A DNA stretch of 64,000 nt, taken from positions 1-64,000 of the forward strand of contig JAFEFU010000018.1 of the NCBI GenBank assembly GCA_018240425.1, given 5' to 3'. This stretch comes from Pseudomonadota bacterium. Lineage in GTDB: Bacteria > Pseudomonadota > Alphaproteobacteria > Rhodobacterales > Rhodobacteraceae. Below the pieces are notes generated by a model that saw only the letters and a program-made list of their open reading frames with translations, did not search any database and was not told the origin of the DNA. Made by a program: the position numbers and the translations under genes. Shown piece by piece: positions 1-7,532 of the stretch (the first letter of the stretch is position 1; each line of letters starts with the position of its first letter).

Positions 1-701
1 GCGCTGGCGGTCGAGGCGATGCCCCGGTGCTGGATCGCGAACATGATGAGCATCAGGATCGCGCCGATGATGAAGGTCGAGTTGAAGTAGAGCGTGAAGT
101 CATGGCCGTTGAAGGCGGGGATGGCGATGTGGAACGCCTCCCATGTGCGGATCGCCGGGGTCAGCGCCGCCACGCCGTCCGCGGTCGCCACCGCCTGGAT
201 CGCCGCGTCGGGCGCGGTGCCCGCGTGGGCGGCGATATAGTCCACGACCGATTGCGTCGTGGCCGTATAGTTGGCGATGTTGGCCTGCACCCAGTCAAGC
301 ACCGGCTGGCTGTCGGCGGCCGGGATCGGGAAAAGGGCGTTCAGGATGTAGCCGCCCGCAATGGCGCAGCCCAGCGACAGGACCGGCGACCAGGCGAACC
401 AGTTGCACCAGACCGAGAGGGGCGCGATCAGCTTGGAATAGCGCACCCAGGCGGTTGCGCCATAGATCGAGGCGCCGCCCGACTTGTTGCCGAACATGCC
501 GGCGATCTCGGCGTAGGTGAAGGACTGCAGGAAGCCCATGATCATCGAGATGATCCAGACCGCGAAGGCCAGCTTGCCGGTGGTGCCGGCAATCCCGCCG
601 ATCGAGAAGAGGACAAGTGGCGGCACCCCCGCCGCGACCCAGAACGCCCCCTTCCAGTCGAGTGCCCGGACGAGTTCGCCGGAGCCCTTTTCAGATGCCA
701 T
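1..701 (-). CDS. APC-family amino acid/amine permease, N-terminal part
   Basis: Only the first 233 codons are present; the gene runs off the left edge. The translation begins MASEKGSGELVRALDWKG and then shows alternating hydrophobic segments and a glycine-rich stretch (FSIGGIAGTTGK, AEIAGMFGNKSGGAS) typical of APC-superfamily permeases. The start at 701 is chosen over an in-frame ATG at 707 because a GGAGGG ribosome site lies 8 bases before it. It is transcribed leftward, after a 276-base gap from the gene at 978. Its place beside the GMA-pathway genes suggests uptake of a methylated amine or an amino-acid-like substrate; the substrate itself is inferred only from context. Confidence 0.8.
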   Translation of the reverse strand, partial: MASEKGSGELVRALDWKGAFWVAAGVPPLVLFSIGGIAGTTGKLAFAVWIISMIMGFLQSFTYAEIAGMFGNKSGGASIYGATAWVRYSKLIAPLSVWCNWFAWSPVLSLGCAIAGGYILNALFPIPAADSQPVLDWVQANIANYTATTQSVVDYIAAHAGTAPDAAIQAVATADGVAALTPAIRTWEAFHIAIPAFNGHDFTLYFNSTFIIGAILMLIMFAIQHRGIASTAS

Positions 702-800
702 TCTCATTCCCTCCAATGTTGAACCGGCCGACCCCTTGAAGGATCGGCGGTCCCGCAGCCCGCGGCTCTCCCTGCCGGATACTGCGGTTGTTCTGTCTTG

Positions 801-818
801 GCCTGCCCTTGGGCAGGC
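801..818. repeat. Perfect inverted repeat in the permease leader
   Basis: The arms gcctgccc and gggcaggc are separated by two bases. There is no T-run on either strand, so it does not look like an intrinsic terminator. It lies about 100 bases upstream of the permease start on the transcribed side and could be a leader hairpin or an operator. Confidence 0.3.
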
Positions 819-930
819 TGATCTTGCGGGAGGGTTGATGTGATCTTCCGCGACCTGTCCGCCCCCCGCCGTAGGTCGCGAGGTTAACTTGTCGCAGTCA
901 GAGCGATCTGCAAAGCGATTTTTTGCACGT

Positions 931-946
931 CAAGAATATTTTTTTC
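931..946 (-). promoter_or_regulatory. A-rich motif GAAAAAAAYATTCYTG, copy 1
   Basis: On the minus strand the sequence reads GAAAAAAATATTCTTG. It differs at only two positions, both C/T, from the sequence at 4479-4494 in front of mgsA. It lies in the gap upstream of the leftward permease gene and overlaps a TTGACG that could serve as a -35 box (934 down to 929). It is either a shared regulator site or a shared promoter element; no factor is identified. Confidence 0.45.
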
Positions 947-977
947 CTTGTCGCCATTGACGGCCGGTGATTCACCC

Positions 978-1295
978 CTATGGGCCGCCGCCCGGTCCGG
1001 CCCGTGCCGCCGCTTCGCGATGATCGTGCAGGGCGGCGCGGACGCGCGCCCATTTGTAGGCGTCGAGGATGGCCATCGCCCAGACGAAGAGGCCGCCCGC
1101 GAACTTGCCGACGACCGAGACGTCGGGCGCCGCGGTCTTCAGGGTGAAGCCGCCGAGAAGCAGGATGAAGAAGACAAAGACCAGCGCCCGCACCGGCTGG
1201 CGGTTCAGAAGCTGCCCCGATCCGGGCAGGACGATCGCCGCGCCAAGGACCAGCGCCGGCGGCAGTGGGCGGCCCGAGATCATGCTGCGGATCAT
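978..1295 (-). CDS. Small membrane protein, GQLLNRQ motif
   Basis: A 105-residue protein of unknown function. Two hydrophobic segments are visible, around residues 12-30 and 37-52, with a third weaker one around 65-80. A PGSGQLLNRQ motif resembles the glycine/asparagine turn of TM2-like membrane proteins. The start at 1295 overlaps the stop of the preceding gene (ATGA, 1292-1295), indicating translational coupling. A longer open frame to 1979 exists, but its upstream part is the shadow of the preceding gene. It may act with its coupled partner; no function can be assigned. Confidence 0.65.
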   Translation of the reverse strand: MIRSMISGRPLPPALVLGAAIVLPGSGQLLNRQPVRALVFVFFILLLGGFTLKTAAPDVSVVGKFAGGLFVWAMAILDAYKWARVRAALHDHREAAARAGPGGGP

Positions 1296-1930
1296 GCCGC
1301 GCCCCTCGTCGCCGCCGCGTCGTCCTCGATCCGGCGGGCAAGCAGCGCGAGGCGACCCATGAGCACCCGGACGGTCTCGGCCGGGGCGGGCGTGCTGCCC
1401 AGTTCGCTGTCGCGAAACAGAAGATAGCGGGTGCGGTCGGCCTCTTCGGCCAGCCAGACAAGGCGCAGGCCCCTGGGCGAGATCACCATCTCCTTCAGGC
1501 GCTGCGCGGCAAAGAGCCCGGCAAGGTCGGCGACGATGGCCGCAGGCAGCGCCCGGGGCGCGTCGGTGCGCAGCACCGCCCCGGCCGGGAAACCGGCGGG
1601 AAGGGCGATGGCATGGTGGAGTTCGGCGAAGCGCGAAAAGACCTCGGTCCCGCTTGGCCGCATCATGATGTCGGTGGTGCCGGCGACCGGCATCGGCTCG
1701 GTCAGGGTCACCATCAGCCACAGGCACGGCAGCTTGCGGTAGCTCAGCGCATCGGGCAGGGCCTGGAGGTCGAAGCGGCGGCCCTCGTGGCGTCCGGCCA
1801 GCCGCGCGAACCCGTGCGGCGTCGGTCCGCTGGCGCAGTTGGCCAGCAAGGGCCGGCAGAGATCCAGATAGGCCCCGCGCCGCGCGCGCCGCGCTGCGAA
1901 TGCACCTGGCCCCGAGAATGGAAGCTTCAT
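1292..1930 (-). CDS. Unknown soluble protein coupled to a small membrane protein
   Basis: Encodes about 212 residues with no signal peptide or membrane segment. I do not recognise the family. The sequence is rich in arginine and leucine and has a central hydrophobic strand (LPCLWLMVTLTEPMP) that looks like the core of a folded domain. Tandem ATGs lie at 1933 and 1930; a GAGGGGG site 5 bases upstream favours 1930. It sits 67 bases after the APC permease at 1998 and shares an ATGA overlap with the next gene, so all three are probably one transcript. Its job within the amine locus is unknown. Confidence 0.6.
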   Translation of the reverse strand: MKLPFSGPGAFAARRARRGAYLDLCRPLLANCASGPTPHGFARLAGRHEGRRFDLQALPDALSYRKLPCLWLMVTLTEPMPVAGTTDIMMRPSGTEVFSRFAELHHAIALPAGFPAGAVLRTDAPRALPAAIVADLAGLFAAQRLKEMVISPRGLRLVWLAEEADRTRYLLFRDSELGSTPAPAETVRVLMGRLALLARRIEDDAAATRGAA

Positions 1931-1997
1931 CATCACCCCCTCGCGGTCGGAACGCGGGGCGGCGGTCGCCGCCCCGCATCTGGGCACCTGGCCCGCG

Positions 1998-3437
1998 TCA
2001 GTAGCCTTCGGGCCGCGGCCAGGGCATGGTGAACTGCGCCCCCCGGTTGACGAAGCGGTAGCGCCAGAAGTGGAACCACAGCGACACCACGATGTAGAAG
2101 CCGATCATCGCCACCAGCTGCGTCCCGTAGCCCAGGAACACGGCGAAATACGTCACCGAGCACAAGGCCAGCAGCGTGATCGCCGGCAGCGGGTGGAACG
2201 GGTGCTCATACCCGCGCTTGATGGTTGCCAACGGCCACTTCTTGCGGAACAGGATCACGTTCAGCGGCATGAACGTGTATTCCAGAAGCCCCGACAGGAT
2301 CGAGAAGGTGATCACCTGATCGAGCGGCGCGCCAAGGGCGAAGATCAGCGCGATCGGCACCAGGAACACGATCGAGCGGTAGGGTGTGCGATAGACCGGG
2401 TGGACCGCCCCGAACCAGCCGGGCAGATAGCGGTCGCGCCCCATCGCGAACCAGGCCCGCGACGCATCGTTGATGCAGCCGTTGGCCGAAGCCAGCGTGG
2501 CGAACAGAGTCCCGATCCCCAGAAGCCAGACCAGCGCCTGAGACCCCGACAGCCGCGCCGTGTCGAACAGCGGCGCAACCGACCCGTTCACCCCGTCGCC
2601 CAGGAACTCCCAGGGCAGGGTGCCCGAGCAGACGTACCAGGTCAGCGTCGCCGCGATCAGGAGGGTCATGATCCCGGCGAGCGTCCCGAACGGCAGAGAG
2701 CGCGCGGGCGAGCGGACCTCTTCGGCGGCCTGGGTCGTGCCCTCGATGCCCAGATAGTACCACAGGCCGAAGTGCATCGCCGCGAGGACGCCGATCCAGC
2801 CGTAGGGAAGCGACGCCTGCCCGGCCAGCAGGTCGGCATGTTTCATGTCCCCTGCCCCGATCACGCCCGATGTCGACAGGAACAGGATGATGATCGCGGA
2901 AAAGGCGATGGCGGTGATGACCAGGTTGAAGGTCAGCGTCGCCAGCACCCCGCGATAGTTCAGCCAGGCCAGGAACATGATCGCCAGGATGATGAAGGGC
3001 CGCTGGTCGATGCCGCCCTGATGGCCGGTCATGCCCGCCACCTGGTCGATCAGGTAGCCGGCGGTGATCGCGTTCGCCGCCTCGAGCATCGTGTAGGCGA
3101 AGGTCAGGTAGAGGCCGACGTTGAAGGCCATCAGCGGGCCGATGATGTGCTTGGCCTGGGTATATTGCCCGCCGGCGGCGGCGACGGTCGATGTCACCTC
3201 CGAATCGATCATGGCCACGCAGCTGTAGAGGATCCCCGCGAACCAGCAGGCGATCAGCGCCGCATAGGCGCCGCCCTTGCCGACCGCGAAGTTCCAGCCC
3301 ATGTATTCGCCCACAAGGACGATGCCCACACCAAGCGCCCAGACGTGCGCCGGCCCGAGGACGCGCAGCAGGCCGACCTTGGTGCCGTGCGGCCCCATTC
3401 CGTCGATGGCCTGCGATGTGATGTCCGTATCCGTCAT
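1998..3437 (-). CDS. APC-family permease, ethanolamine-permease-like
   Basis: A 479-residue polytopic protein with about 12 hydrophobic segments. The N-terminal motif VLGPAHVWALGVGIVLVGEY and the following glycine-rich region resemble ethanolamine and amine permeases of the APC superfamily. The start MTDTDITSQ is chosen because it overlaps the stop of the preceding small gene by ATGA (3434-3437) and follows an AAGGGGGG stretch. An open frame extends upstream to 3608, but that part is out-of-frame sequence of other genes. The context of GMA-pathway genes suggests uptake of methylamine, ethanolamine, N-methylglutamate or a similar compound. The transported molecule is an inference. Confidence 0.85.
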   Translation of the reverse strand: MTDTDITSQAIDGMGPHGTKVGLLRVLGPAHVWALGVGIVLVGEYMGWNFAVGKGGAYAALIACWFAGILYSCVAMIDSEVTSTVAAAGGQYTQAKHIIGPLMAFNVGLYLTFAYTMLEAANAITAGYLIDQVAGMTGHQGGIDQRPFIILAIMFLAWLNYRGVLATLTFNLVITAIAFSAIIILFLSTSGVIGAGDMKHADLLAGQASLPYGWIGVLAAMHFGLWYYLGIEGTTQAAEEVRSPARSLPFGTLAGIMTLLIAATLTWYVCSGTLPWEFLGDGVNGSVAPLFDTARLSGSQALVWLLGIGTLFATLASANGCINDASRAWFAMGRDRYLPGWFGAVHPVYRTPYRSIVFLVPIALIFALGAPLDQVITFSILSGLLEYTFMPLNVILFRKKWPLATIKRGYEHPFHPLPAITLLALCSVTYFAVFLGYGTQLVAMIGFYIVVSLWFHFWRYRFVNRGAQFTMPWPRPEGY

Positions 3438-3616
3438 CCCTGCCCCCCTTCGAGATGATGTTCCTCGGTCATGGCCTCGAGCTCGCCCTCGCGGGACGAG
3501 GTCAGGACCTCTTCCGAATAGGTGCTGTCGGTGCGGAGCCAGTCCGCCACCATCAGAAGTCCGAGGACCGCCGACAGGGCCCAGGCGCCGTATTCGAGGT
3601 ATGTCCACATATCCAT
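3434..3616 (-). CDS. 60-residue single-span membrane protein
   Basis: One hydrophobic segment lies at about residues 8-25 (LEYGAWALSAVLGLLMVADW). It is followed by a strongly acidic, histidine-containing tail (EEVLTSSREGELEAMTEEHH). No family is recognised. Its stop overlaps the start of the APC permease by four bases, so the two are probably made in equal amounts. It could be a small accessory subunit or regulator of that permease, as some small membrane proteins are for transporters. It lies 11 bases after the next upstream small membrane gene. Confidence 0.6.
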   Translation of the reverse strand: MDMWTYLEYGAWALSAVLGLLMVADWLRTDSTYSEEVLTSSREGELEAMTEEHHLEGGQG

Positions 3617-3627
3617 TGCCGGCCCCC

Positions 3628-4005
3628 TCACTTCTCGCCGAACTTTTCGGCGATGACTTCGCGGTATTCGGTTTCCGAGAACTTCAGCATCATCACGAAA
3701 TAGCCGACGATCACGACGACCATGACGATCAGGTTCAGGTAGCTGAAGCTGTAGTCGAATCGCGCGGTGATGAGATCGGCCGCCGTCGCCGGCGTATAGC
3801 CGAGCGCCTCGTACTGGCCGGCCTGCACCGCGTTCTGGCCGAGGCTTTCCCAGGTGGGATTCTCGACGACGCCGGGCGTCTTGGCCGCGCCGGCCATGTG
3901 CATCCACAGGGGCAGGTAGAGCGCGCCGATCGACAGGATCAGAAGGACGATCACGTCGATCAGCTGGCTGACCTTGCCCTGGACGGGGGCGATGTATCTT
4001 GCCAT
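3628..4005 (-). CDS. Small membrane protein, two to three spans
   Basis: About 125 residues. A hydrophobic segment at about residues 15-33 (VIVLLILSIGALYLPLW) and a second near 90-110 (LNLIVMVVVIVGYFVMML) flank a polar loop of about 55 residues. The ATG at 4005 has a GAGGGG site 9 bases upstream. A GTG at 4014 would instead overlap the upstream stop by four bases and is a reasonable alternative. It is in the same leftward gene string as the APC permease. Family and function are not recognised. Confidence 0.65.
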   Translation of the reverse strand: MARYIAPVQGKVSQLIDVIVLLILSIGALYLPLWMHMAGAAKTPGVVENPTWESLGQNAVQAGQYEALGYTPATAADLITARFDYSFSYLNLIVMVVVIVGYFVMMLKFSETEYREVIAEKFGEK

Positions 4006-4010
4006 GCCGT

Positions 4011-4298
4011 TCACCCCCTCGCCGCGCGGGCTTCATCAAGGAACTTGATGTCCAGCCCGTACATGAAGTCGCGGTCCTCGCGGTAATGGCGCAGCATCGC
4101 CATGATCGCGGCGGTGTTGAACAGAAGCACCACGGCTCCTGCCGCCAGAAGAAGCAGCCGCGCCCCTCCCGACGGGGCGAGATTCCAGGTGGCCAGCGCC
4201 ACGAAGATCACTGCCAGCCACAGGCCGATCACGAACGCCCATGCGATCTGCACGTCGCGTCTGTGCATGGCCTCGATCCTTCGACCGAGTTCAGTCAT
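4011..4298 (-). CDS. Small two-span membrane protein, first gene of permease operon
   Basis: A 95-residue protein with two hydrophobic segments, at about residues 18-38 and 45-66, and a charged C-terminus (LRHYREDRDFMYGLDIKF). It is the promoter-proximal gene of the leftward operon 4298 to 978, which holds three small membrane proteins, an APC permease and two unknown proteins. It is transcribed away from mgsA across a 252-base divergent intergenic region. No family is recognised; a role as a permease partner or membrane sensor is conjecture. Confidence 0.65.
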   Translation of the reverse strand: MTELGRRIEAMHRRDVQIAWAFVIGLWLAVIFVALATWNLAPSGGARLLLLAAGAVVLLFNTAAIMAMLRHYREDRDFMYGLDIKFLDEARAARG

Positions 4299-4378
4299 GT
4301 CATGTCTCCCCTCCGCCCTTGGTATTCGGACCTGCGCGGGGCGCGGCGCGCTTTTTCATGTCCGGCATTTTATTTTGA

Positions 4379-4410
4379 TGACAGGAAACGCCGGGTGCGA
4401 CATTCTGTCA
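4379..4410. promoter_or_regulatory. Inverted repeat TGACAG...CTGTCA in divergent region
   Basis: Six-base arms at 4379-4384 and 4405-4410 are perfect inverted copies 20 bases apart. On the minus strand the right arm forms TTGACAG, a good -35 box for the leftward operon. The site is therefore placed to control transcription toward the small membrane proteins. The binding protein is unknown; the FadR-type regulator at 8949 is one candidate. Confidence 0.35.
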
Positions 4411-4471
4411 AGCATTCCGTTTGGCCACCCCGCGGCCTCGACGCGAAACCGCAAGGGAGTGCCATTTTTGC

Positions 4472-4498
4472 CTAGCAAGAAAAAAACATTCCTGCTAG
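4472..4498 (+). promoter_or_regulatory. A-rich motif, copy 2, inside inverted repeat CTAGCA...TGCTAG
   Basis: The core GAAAAAAACATTCCTG at 4479-4494 matches the minus-strand motif at 931-946 at 14 of 16 positions. It lies within perfect inverted arms ctagca (4472-4477) and tgctag (4493-4498), about 50 bases before the mgsA start. This position fits a promoter-proximal operator for the mgs-gmaS operon. Confidence 0.45.
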
Positions 4499-4550
4499 TA
4501 GAAGACAGGAACCCGGGCCAGGCCGGGGACGACACGATCAGGAGGACATC

Positions 4551-5447
4551 ATGTGCGGGATCGTCGGGCTGTTTCTGAAGGACAAGTCGCTGGAGCCGAA
4601 ACTCGGCGCCATGCTGACCGAGATGCTGATAACCATGACGGACCGGGGGCCGGACAGCGCCGGTATCGCCATCTATGGCGGCGCGAACGACGGGCGGGCC
4701 AAGATCACCGTCCAGTCTGCGGCCCCCGACAAGGACTTTGCGCGCCTTGACCAGGATCTGAAGGACGCGATCGGCAAGCCCGTGCTGATGCTGGTGAAAA
4801 GCACCCATGCGGTGCTCGAGATTCCGGCCGACCAGGTCGAATCGGCACGCACCGCGCTGGCCCACCTGCGCCCCGACCTGAAGATCATGAGCGTCGGCGA
4901 CAGTCTCGAGATCTACAAGGAGGTCGGCCTGCCCAAGGATGTCGCCTCGCGCTTCGACGTGTCGAAGATGCACGGCACCCACGGGATCGGACACACCCGG
5001 ATGGCCACCGAGTCGGCGGTGACGACGATGGGCGCGCACCCCTTCTCGACCGGGCCTGACCAGTGCCTCGTCCACAACGGCTCGCTGTCGAATCACAACG
5101 GTCTGCGCCGCGAGCTGATCCGCGAGGGCATGACCTTCGAGACCCAGAACGACACCGAGGTCGCCGCCGCCTACGTCAGCCACAAGCTGAAGGAAGGCCA
5201 CAACCTCGGCGAGGCGCTGGAATCGGGCCTCGAAGATCTCGACGGCTTCTACACCTTCGTCGTCGGCACCAAGGACGGGTTCGGCGTCGTGCGCGATCCG
5301 ATCGCCTGCAAGCCGGCGGTGATGGCCGAGACCGACCAGTATGTCGCCTTCGGCTCGGAATACCGGGCGATGGTGAACCTTCCCGGCATCGAGACCGCCC
5401 GCGTGTGGGAGCCCGAGCCCGCCACCGTCTACTTCTGGAATCACTGA
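4551..5447 (+). CDS. mgsA: N-methylglutamate synthase subunit A, class II amidotransferase
   Basis: A 298-residue class II glutamine amidotransferase. After removal of Met1, Cys2 (MCGIVGLF) would be the N-terminal nucleophile that releases the amide nitrogen. The family motifs DRGPDSAG and GHTRMAT are present. It corresponds to the N-terminal domain of glutamate synthase as a separate protein (GlxB/MgsA type). With MgsB and MgsC it should convert gamma-glutamylmethylamide and 2-oxoglutarate to N-methylglutamate. An AGGAGG site precedes the ATG. It is the first gene of a tight operon with mgsB, mgsC and gmaS, which separates this assignment from a general amidotransferase. Confidence 0.88.
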   Translation: MCGIVGLFLKDKSLEPKLGAMLTEMLITMTDRGPDSAGIAIYGGANDGRAKITVQSAAPDKDFARLDQDLKDAIGKPVLMLVKSTHAVLEIPADQVESARTALAHLRPDLKIMSVGDSLEIYKEVGLPKDVASRFDVSKMHGTHGIGHTRMATESAVTTMGAHPFSTGPDQCLVHNGSLSNHNGLRRELIREGMTFETQNDTEVAAAYVSHKLKEGHNLGEALESGLEDLDGFYTFVVGTKDGFGVVRDPIACKPAVMAETDQYVAFGSEYRAMVNLPGIETARVWEPEPATVYFWNH

Positions 5448-5478
5448 CATGCAGATGCACATTGCTGGAGCTATGGAC

Positions 5479-6168
5479 ATGCAGACATTCGACCTTGCGG
5501 CGAGGGGCCTGCGCGAACTCAATCAGACCCTGCATGCAGTCAAAGGCACGACCAACCAGACCGCCTGGGAGATCATCAACACCAAGGGCAGCCACGCGAT
5601 CGCCGTCGGCGTCGATGCGCCCCTGGACATCACCGTGCACGGGACGACCGGCTATTACTGCGCCGGGATGAACAAGCAGGCGACGATCCGCATCAAGGGC
5701 CATGCCGGCCCCGGCGTGGCCGAGAACATGATGTCGGGCGCGGTGATCGTCGACGGCAACGCCAGCCAGTATGCCGGCGCGACCGGACGGGGCGGGCTTC
5801 TGGTCATCAAGGGCAACGCCTCCAGCCGCTGCGGCGTGTCGATGAAGGGCATCGACATCGTCGTGCACGGCAACATCGGCCACATGTCGGCGTTCATGGC
5901 GCAGTCGGGCAGCCTTGTCGTCCTGGGTGACGCGGGCGACGCGCTTGGCGACTCGCTCTACGAGGCGCGGCTGTTCGTGCGCGGCAAGGTCAAGAGCCTG
6001 GGGTCGGACTGCATCGAAAAGGAGATGCGCCCCGAACATCTGGAGCTGCTGGAGGATCTCCTGCGCCGCGGCGAGGCCACCGGCAAGGCCAGGCCCGAGG
6101 AGTTCCGCCGCTATGGCTCGGCCCGCCAGCTCTACAATTTCAACATCGACAACGCGTCGGCCTACTGA
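5479..6168 (+). CDS. mgsB: N-methylglutamate synthase subunit B, GXGXG domain
   Basis: About 229 residues made largely of a right-handed beta-helix with repeated G-x-x-G-x-G patterns (for example VDGNASQYAGATGRGG). This is the C-terminal domain of the glutamate synthase large subunit as a free-standing protein (GlxC/MgsB type). It is thought to be structural, linking the amidotransferase and FMN domains. The start at 5479 is favoured by GGAG 8 bases upstream; in-frame ATGs at 5449 and 5473 would add ten or two residues. It lies between mgsA and mgsC. Confidence 0.85.
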   Translation: MQTFDLAARGLRELNQTLHAVKGTTNQTAWEIINTKGSHAIAVGVDAPLDITVHGTTGYYCAGMNKQATIRIKGHAGPGVAENMMSGAVIVDGNASQYAGATGRGGLLVIKGNASSRCGVSMKGIDIVVHGNIGHMSAFMAQSGSLVVLGDAGDALGDSLYEARLFVRGKVKSLGSDCIEKEMRPEHLELLEDLLRRGEATGKARPEEFRRYGSARQLYNFNIDNASAY

Positions 6169-6177
6169 GGAAACCAA

Positions 6178-7503
6178 ATGTCCGATTTCCCCCATACTCC
6201 GCCACGCTATTCGGCGACCTTCACCCCCGCGATCAATGCCGAAATCCGCCGCGCCGCGGCCTCGGGCATCTATGACATCCGCGGCGCGGGGACCAAGCGC
6301 CACCTGCCCCACTTCGACGACCTCCTGTTCCTCGGGGCCTCGATCAGCCGCTATCCGCTGGAAGGCTACCGCGAGAAGTGCGCGACCGACGTCTGGCTGG
6401 GCACCCGCCACGCGAAGAAGCCCATCCACCTCGACATTCCGGTGACCATCGCCGGCATGTCGTTCGGAGCGCTCTCCGGCCCGGCGAAAGAGGCCCTGGG
6501 CCGCGGCGCCTCGGCGGCCGGCACCTCGACCACCACCGGCGACGGCGGCATGACCGAGGAAGAGCGCGGACACTCGAAAACCCTGGTCTATCAGTACCTT
6601 CCGTCGCGCTACGGGATGAACCCCGACGACCTGCGCCGCGCCGATGCCATCGAGATCGTCGTCGGCCAGGGCGCCAAGCCCGGCGGCGGCGGGATGCTGC
6701 TGGGCCAGAAGATTTCTGACCGTGTGGCCATGATGCGCAACCTGCCCAAGGGCATCGACCAGCGCTCGGCCTGCCGCCACCCCGACTGGACCGGGCCCGA
6801 CGATCTCGAGATCAAGATCATGGAAATCCGCGAGATCACCGACTGGGAAAAGCCGATCTATGTCAAGGTCGGCGGCGCCCGCCCCTATTACGACACTGCG
6901 CTGGCGGTGAAGGCCGGGGCAGATGTCGTCGTCCTTGACGGGATGCAGGGCGGGACCGCCGCCACCCAGGACGTGTTCATCGAACATGTCGGCATGCCGA
7001 TCCTGGCCTGCATCCCGCAGGCGGTGAAGGCGCTTCAGGATCTGGGGATGCACCGCAAGGTGCAGCTGATCGTCTCGGGCGGCATCCGCACCGGCGCCGA
7101 CGTGGCCAAGGCGCTGGCGCTTGGCGCGGACGCGGTGGCGATCGGCACGGCGGCGCTGATCGCGCTTGGCGACAACGACCCGGCGCTCGAGGCCGAATAC
7201 CAGAAGCTCGGCACCACCGCCGACGCCTATGACGACTGGCACGAGGGCAAGGACCCGGCCGGCATCACCACCCAGGACCCCGAGCTTTACAAGCGCTTCG
7301 ACCCGGTTCTCGGCGGCCGGCGGCTGAAGAACTACCTGAAAGTGATGACGCTCGAGGCGCAGACGATCGCGCGGGCCTGCGGCAAGAACCACCTGCACAA
7401 CCTGGAGCCGGAAGATCTGGTCGCGCTGAACGTCGAGGCGGCGGCGATGGCAGGGGTGCCGATCGCCGGAACGAACTGGATCCCGGGACGCGGAGGATAC
7501 TGA
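6178..7503 (+). CDS. mgsC: N-methylglutamate synthase subunit C, FMN domain
   Basis: A 441-residue protein matching the FMN-binding central domain of glutamate synthase. Signatures include GQGAKPGGGGML, the flavin/substrate loop KVGGARPYYD, the barrel motif VVLDGMQGGTAAT and the phosphate-binding VSGGIRTGADVAKALALGA. I see no clustered cysteines like those of the 3Fe-4S site in canonical GltB, so electron delivery may differ. The enzyme would reduce the imine formed from 2-oxoglutarate and methylamine to N-methylglutamate. GAGGAAAC precedes the start. It follows mgsB by 9 bases. Confidence 0.87.
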   Translation: MSDFPHTPPRYSATFTPAINAEIRRAAASGIYDIRGAGTKRHLPHFDDLLFLGASISRYPLEGYREKCATDVWLGTRHAKKPIHLDIPVTIAGMSFGALSGPAKEALGRGASAAGTSTTTGDGGMTEEERGHSKTLVYQYLPSRYGMNPDDLRRADAIEIVVGQGAKPGGGGMLLGQKISDRVAMMRNLPKGIDQRSACRHPDWTGPDDLEIKIMEIREITDWEKPIYVKVGGARPYYDTALAVKAGADVVVLDGMQGGTAATQDVFIEHVGMPILACIPQAVKALQDLGMHRKVQLIVSGGIRTGADVAKALALGADAVAIGTAALIALGDNDPALEAEYQKLGTTADAYDDWHEGKDPAGITTQDPELYKRFDPVLGGRRLKNYLKVMTLEAQTIARACGKNHLHNLEPEDLVALNVEAAAMAGVPIAGTNWIPGRGGY

Positions 7504-7532
7504 AAAAAATGAAACACGACAGGGAGCTAACG

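Noticed and set aside
898..1461. Minus-strand frame in the 0.9-1.5 kb region
   Set aside because: It overlaps the coupled pair 978-1295 and 1292-1930 in another frame, has shadow-like composition and crosses the intergenic region.
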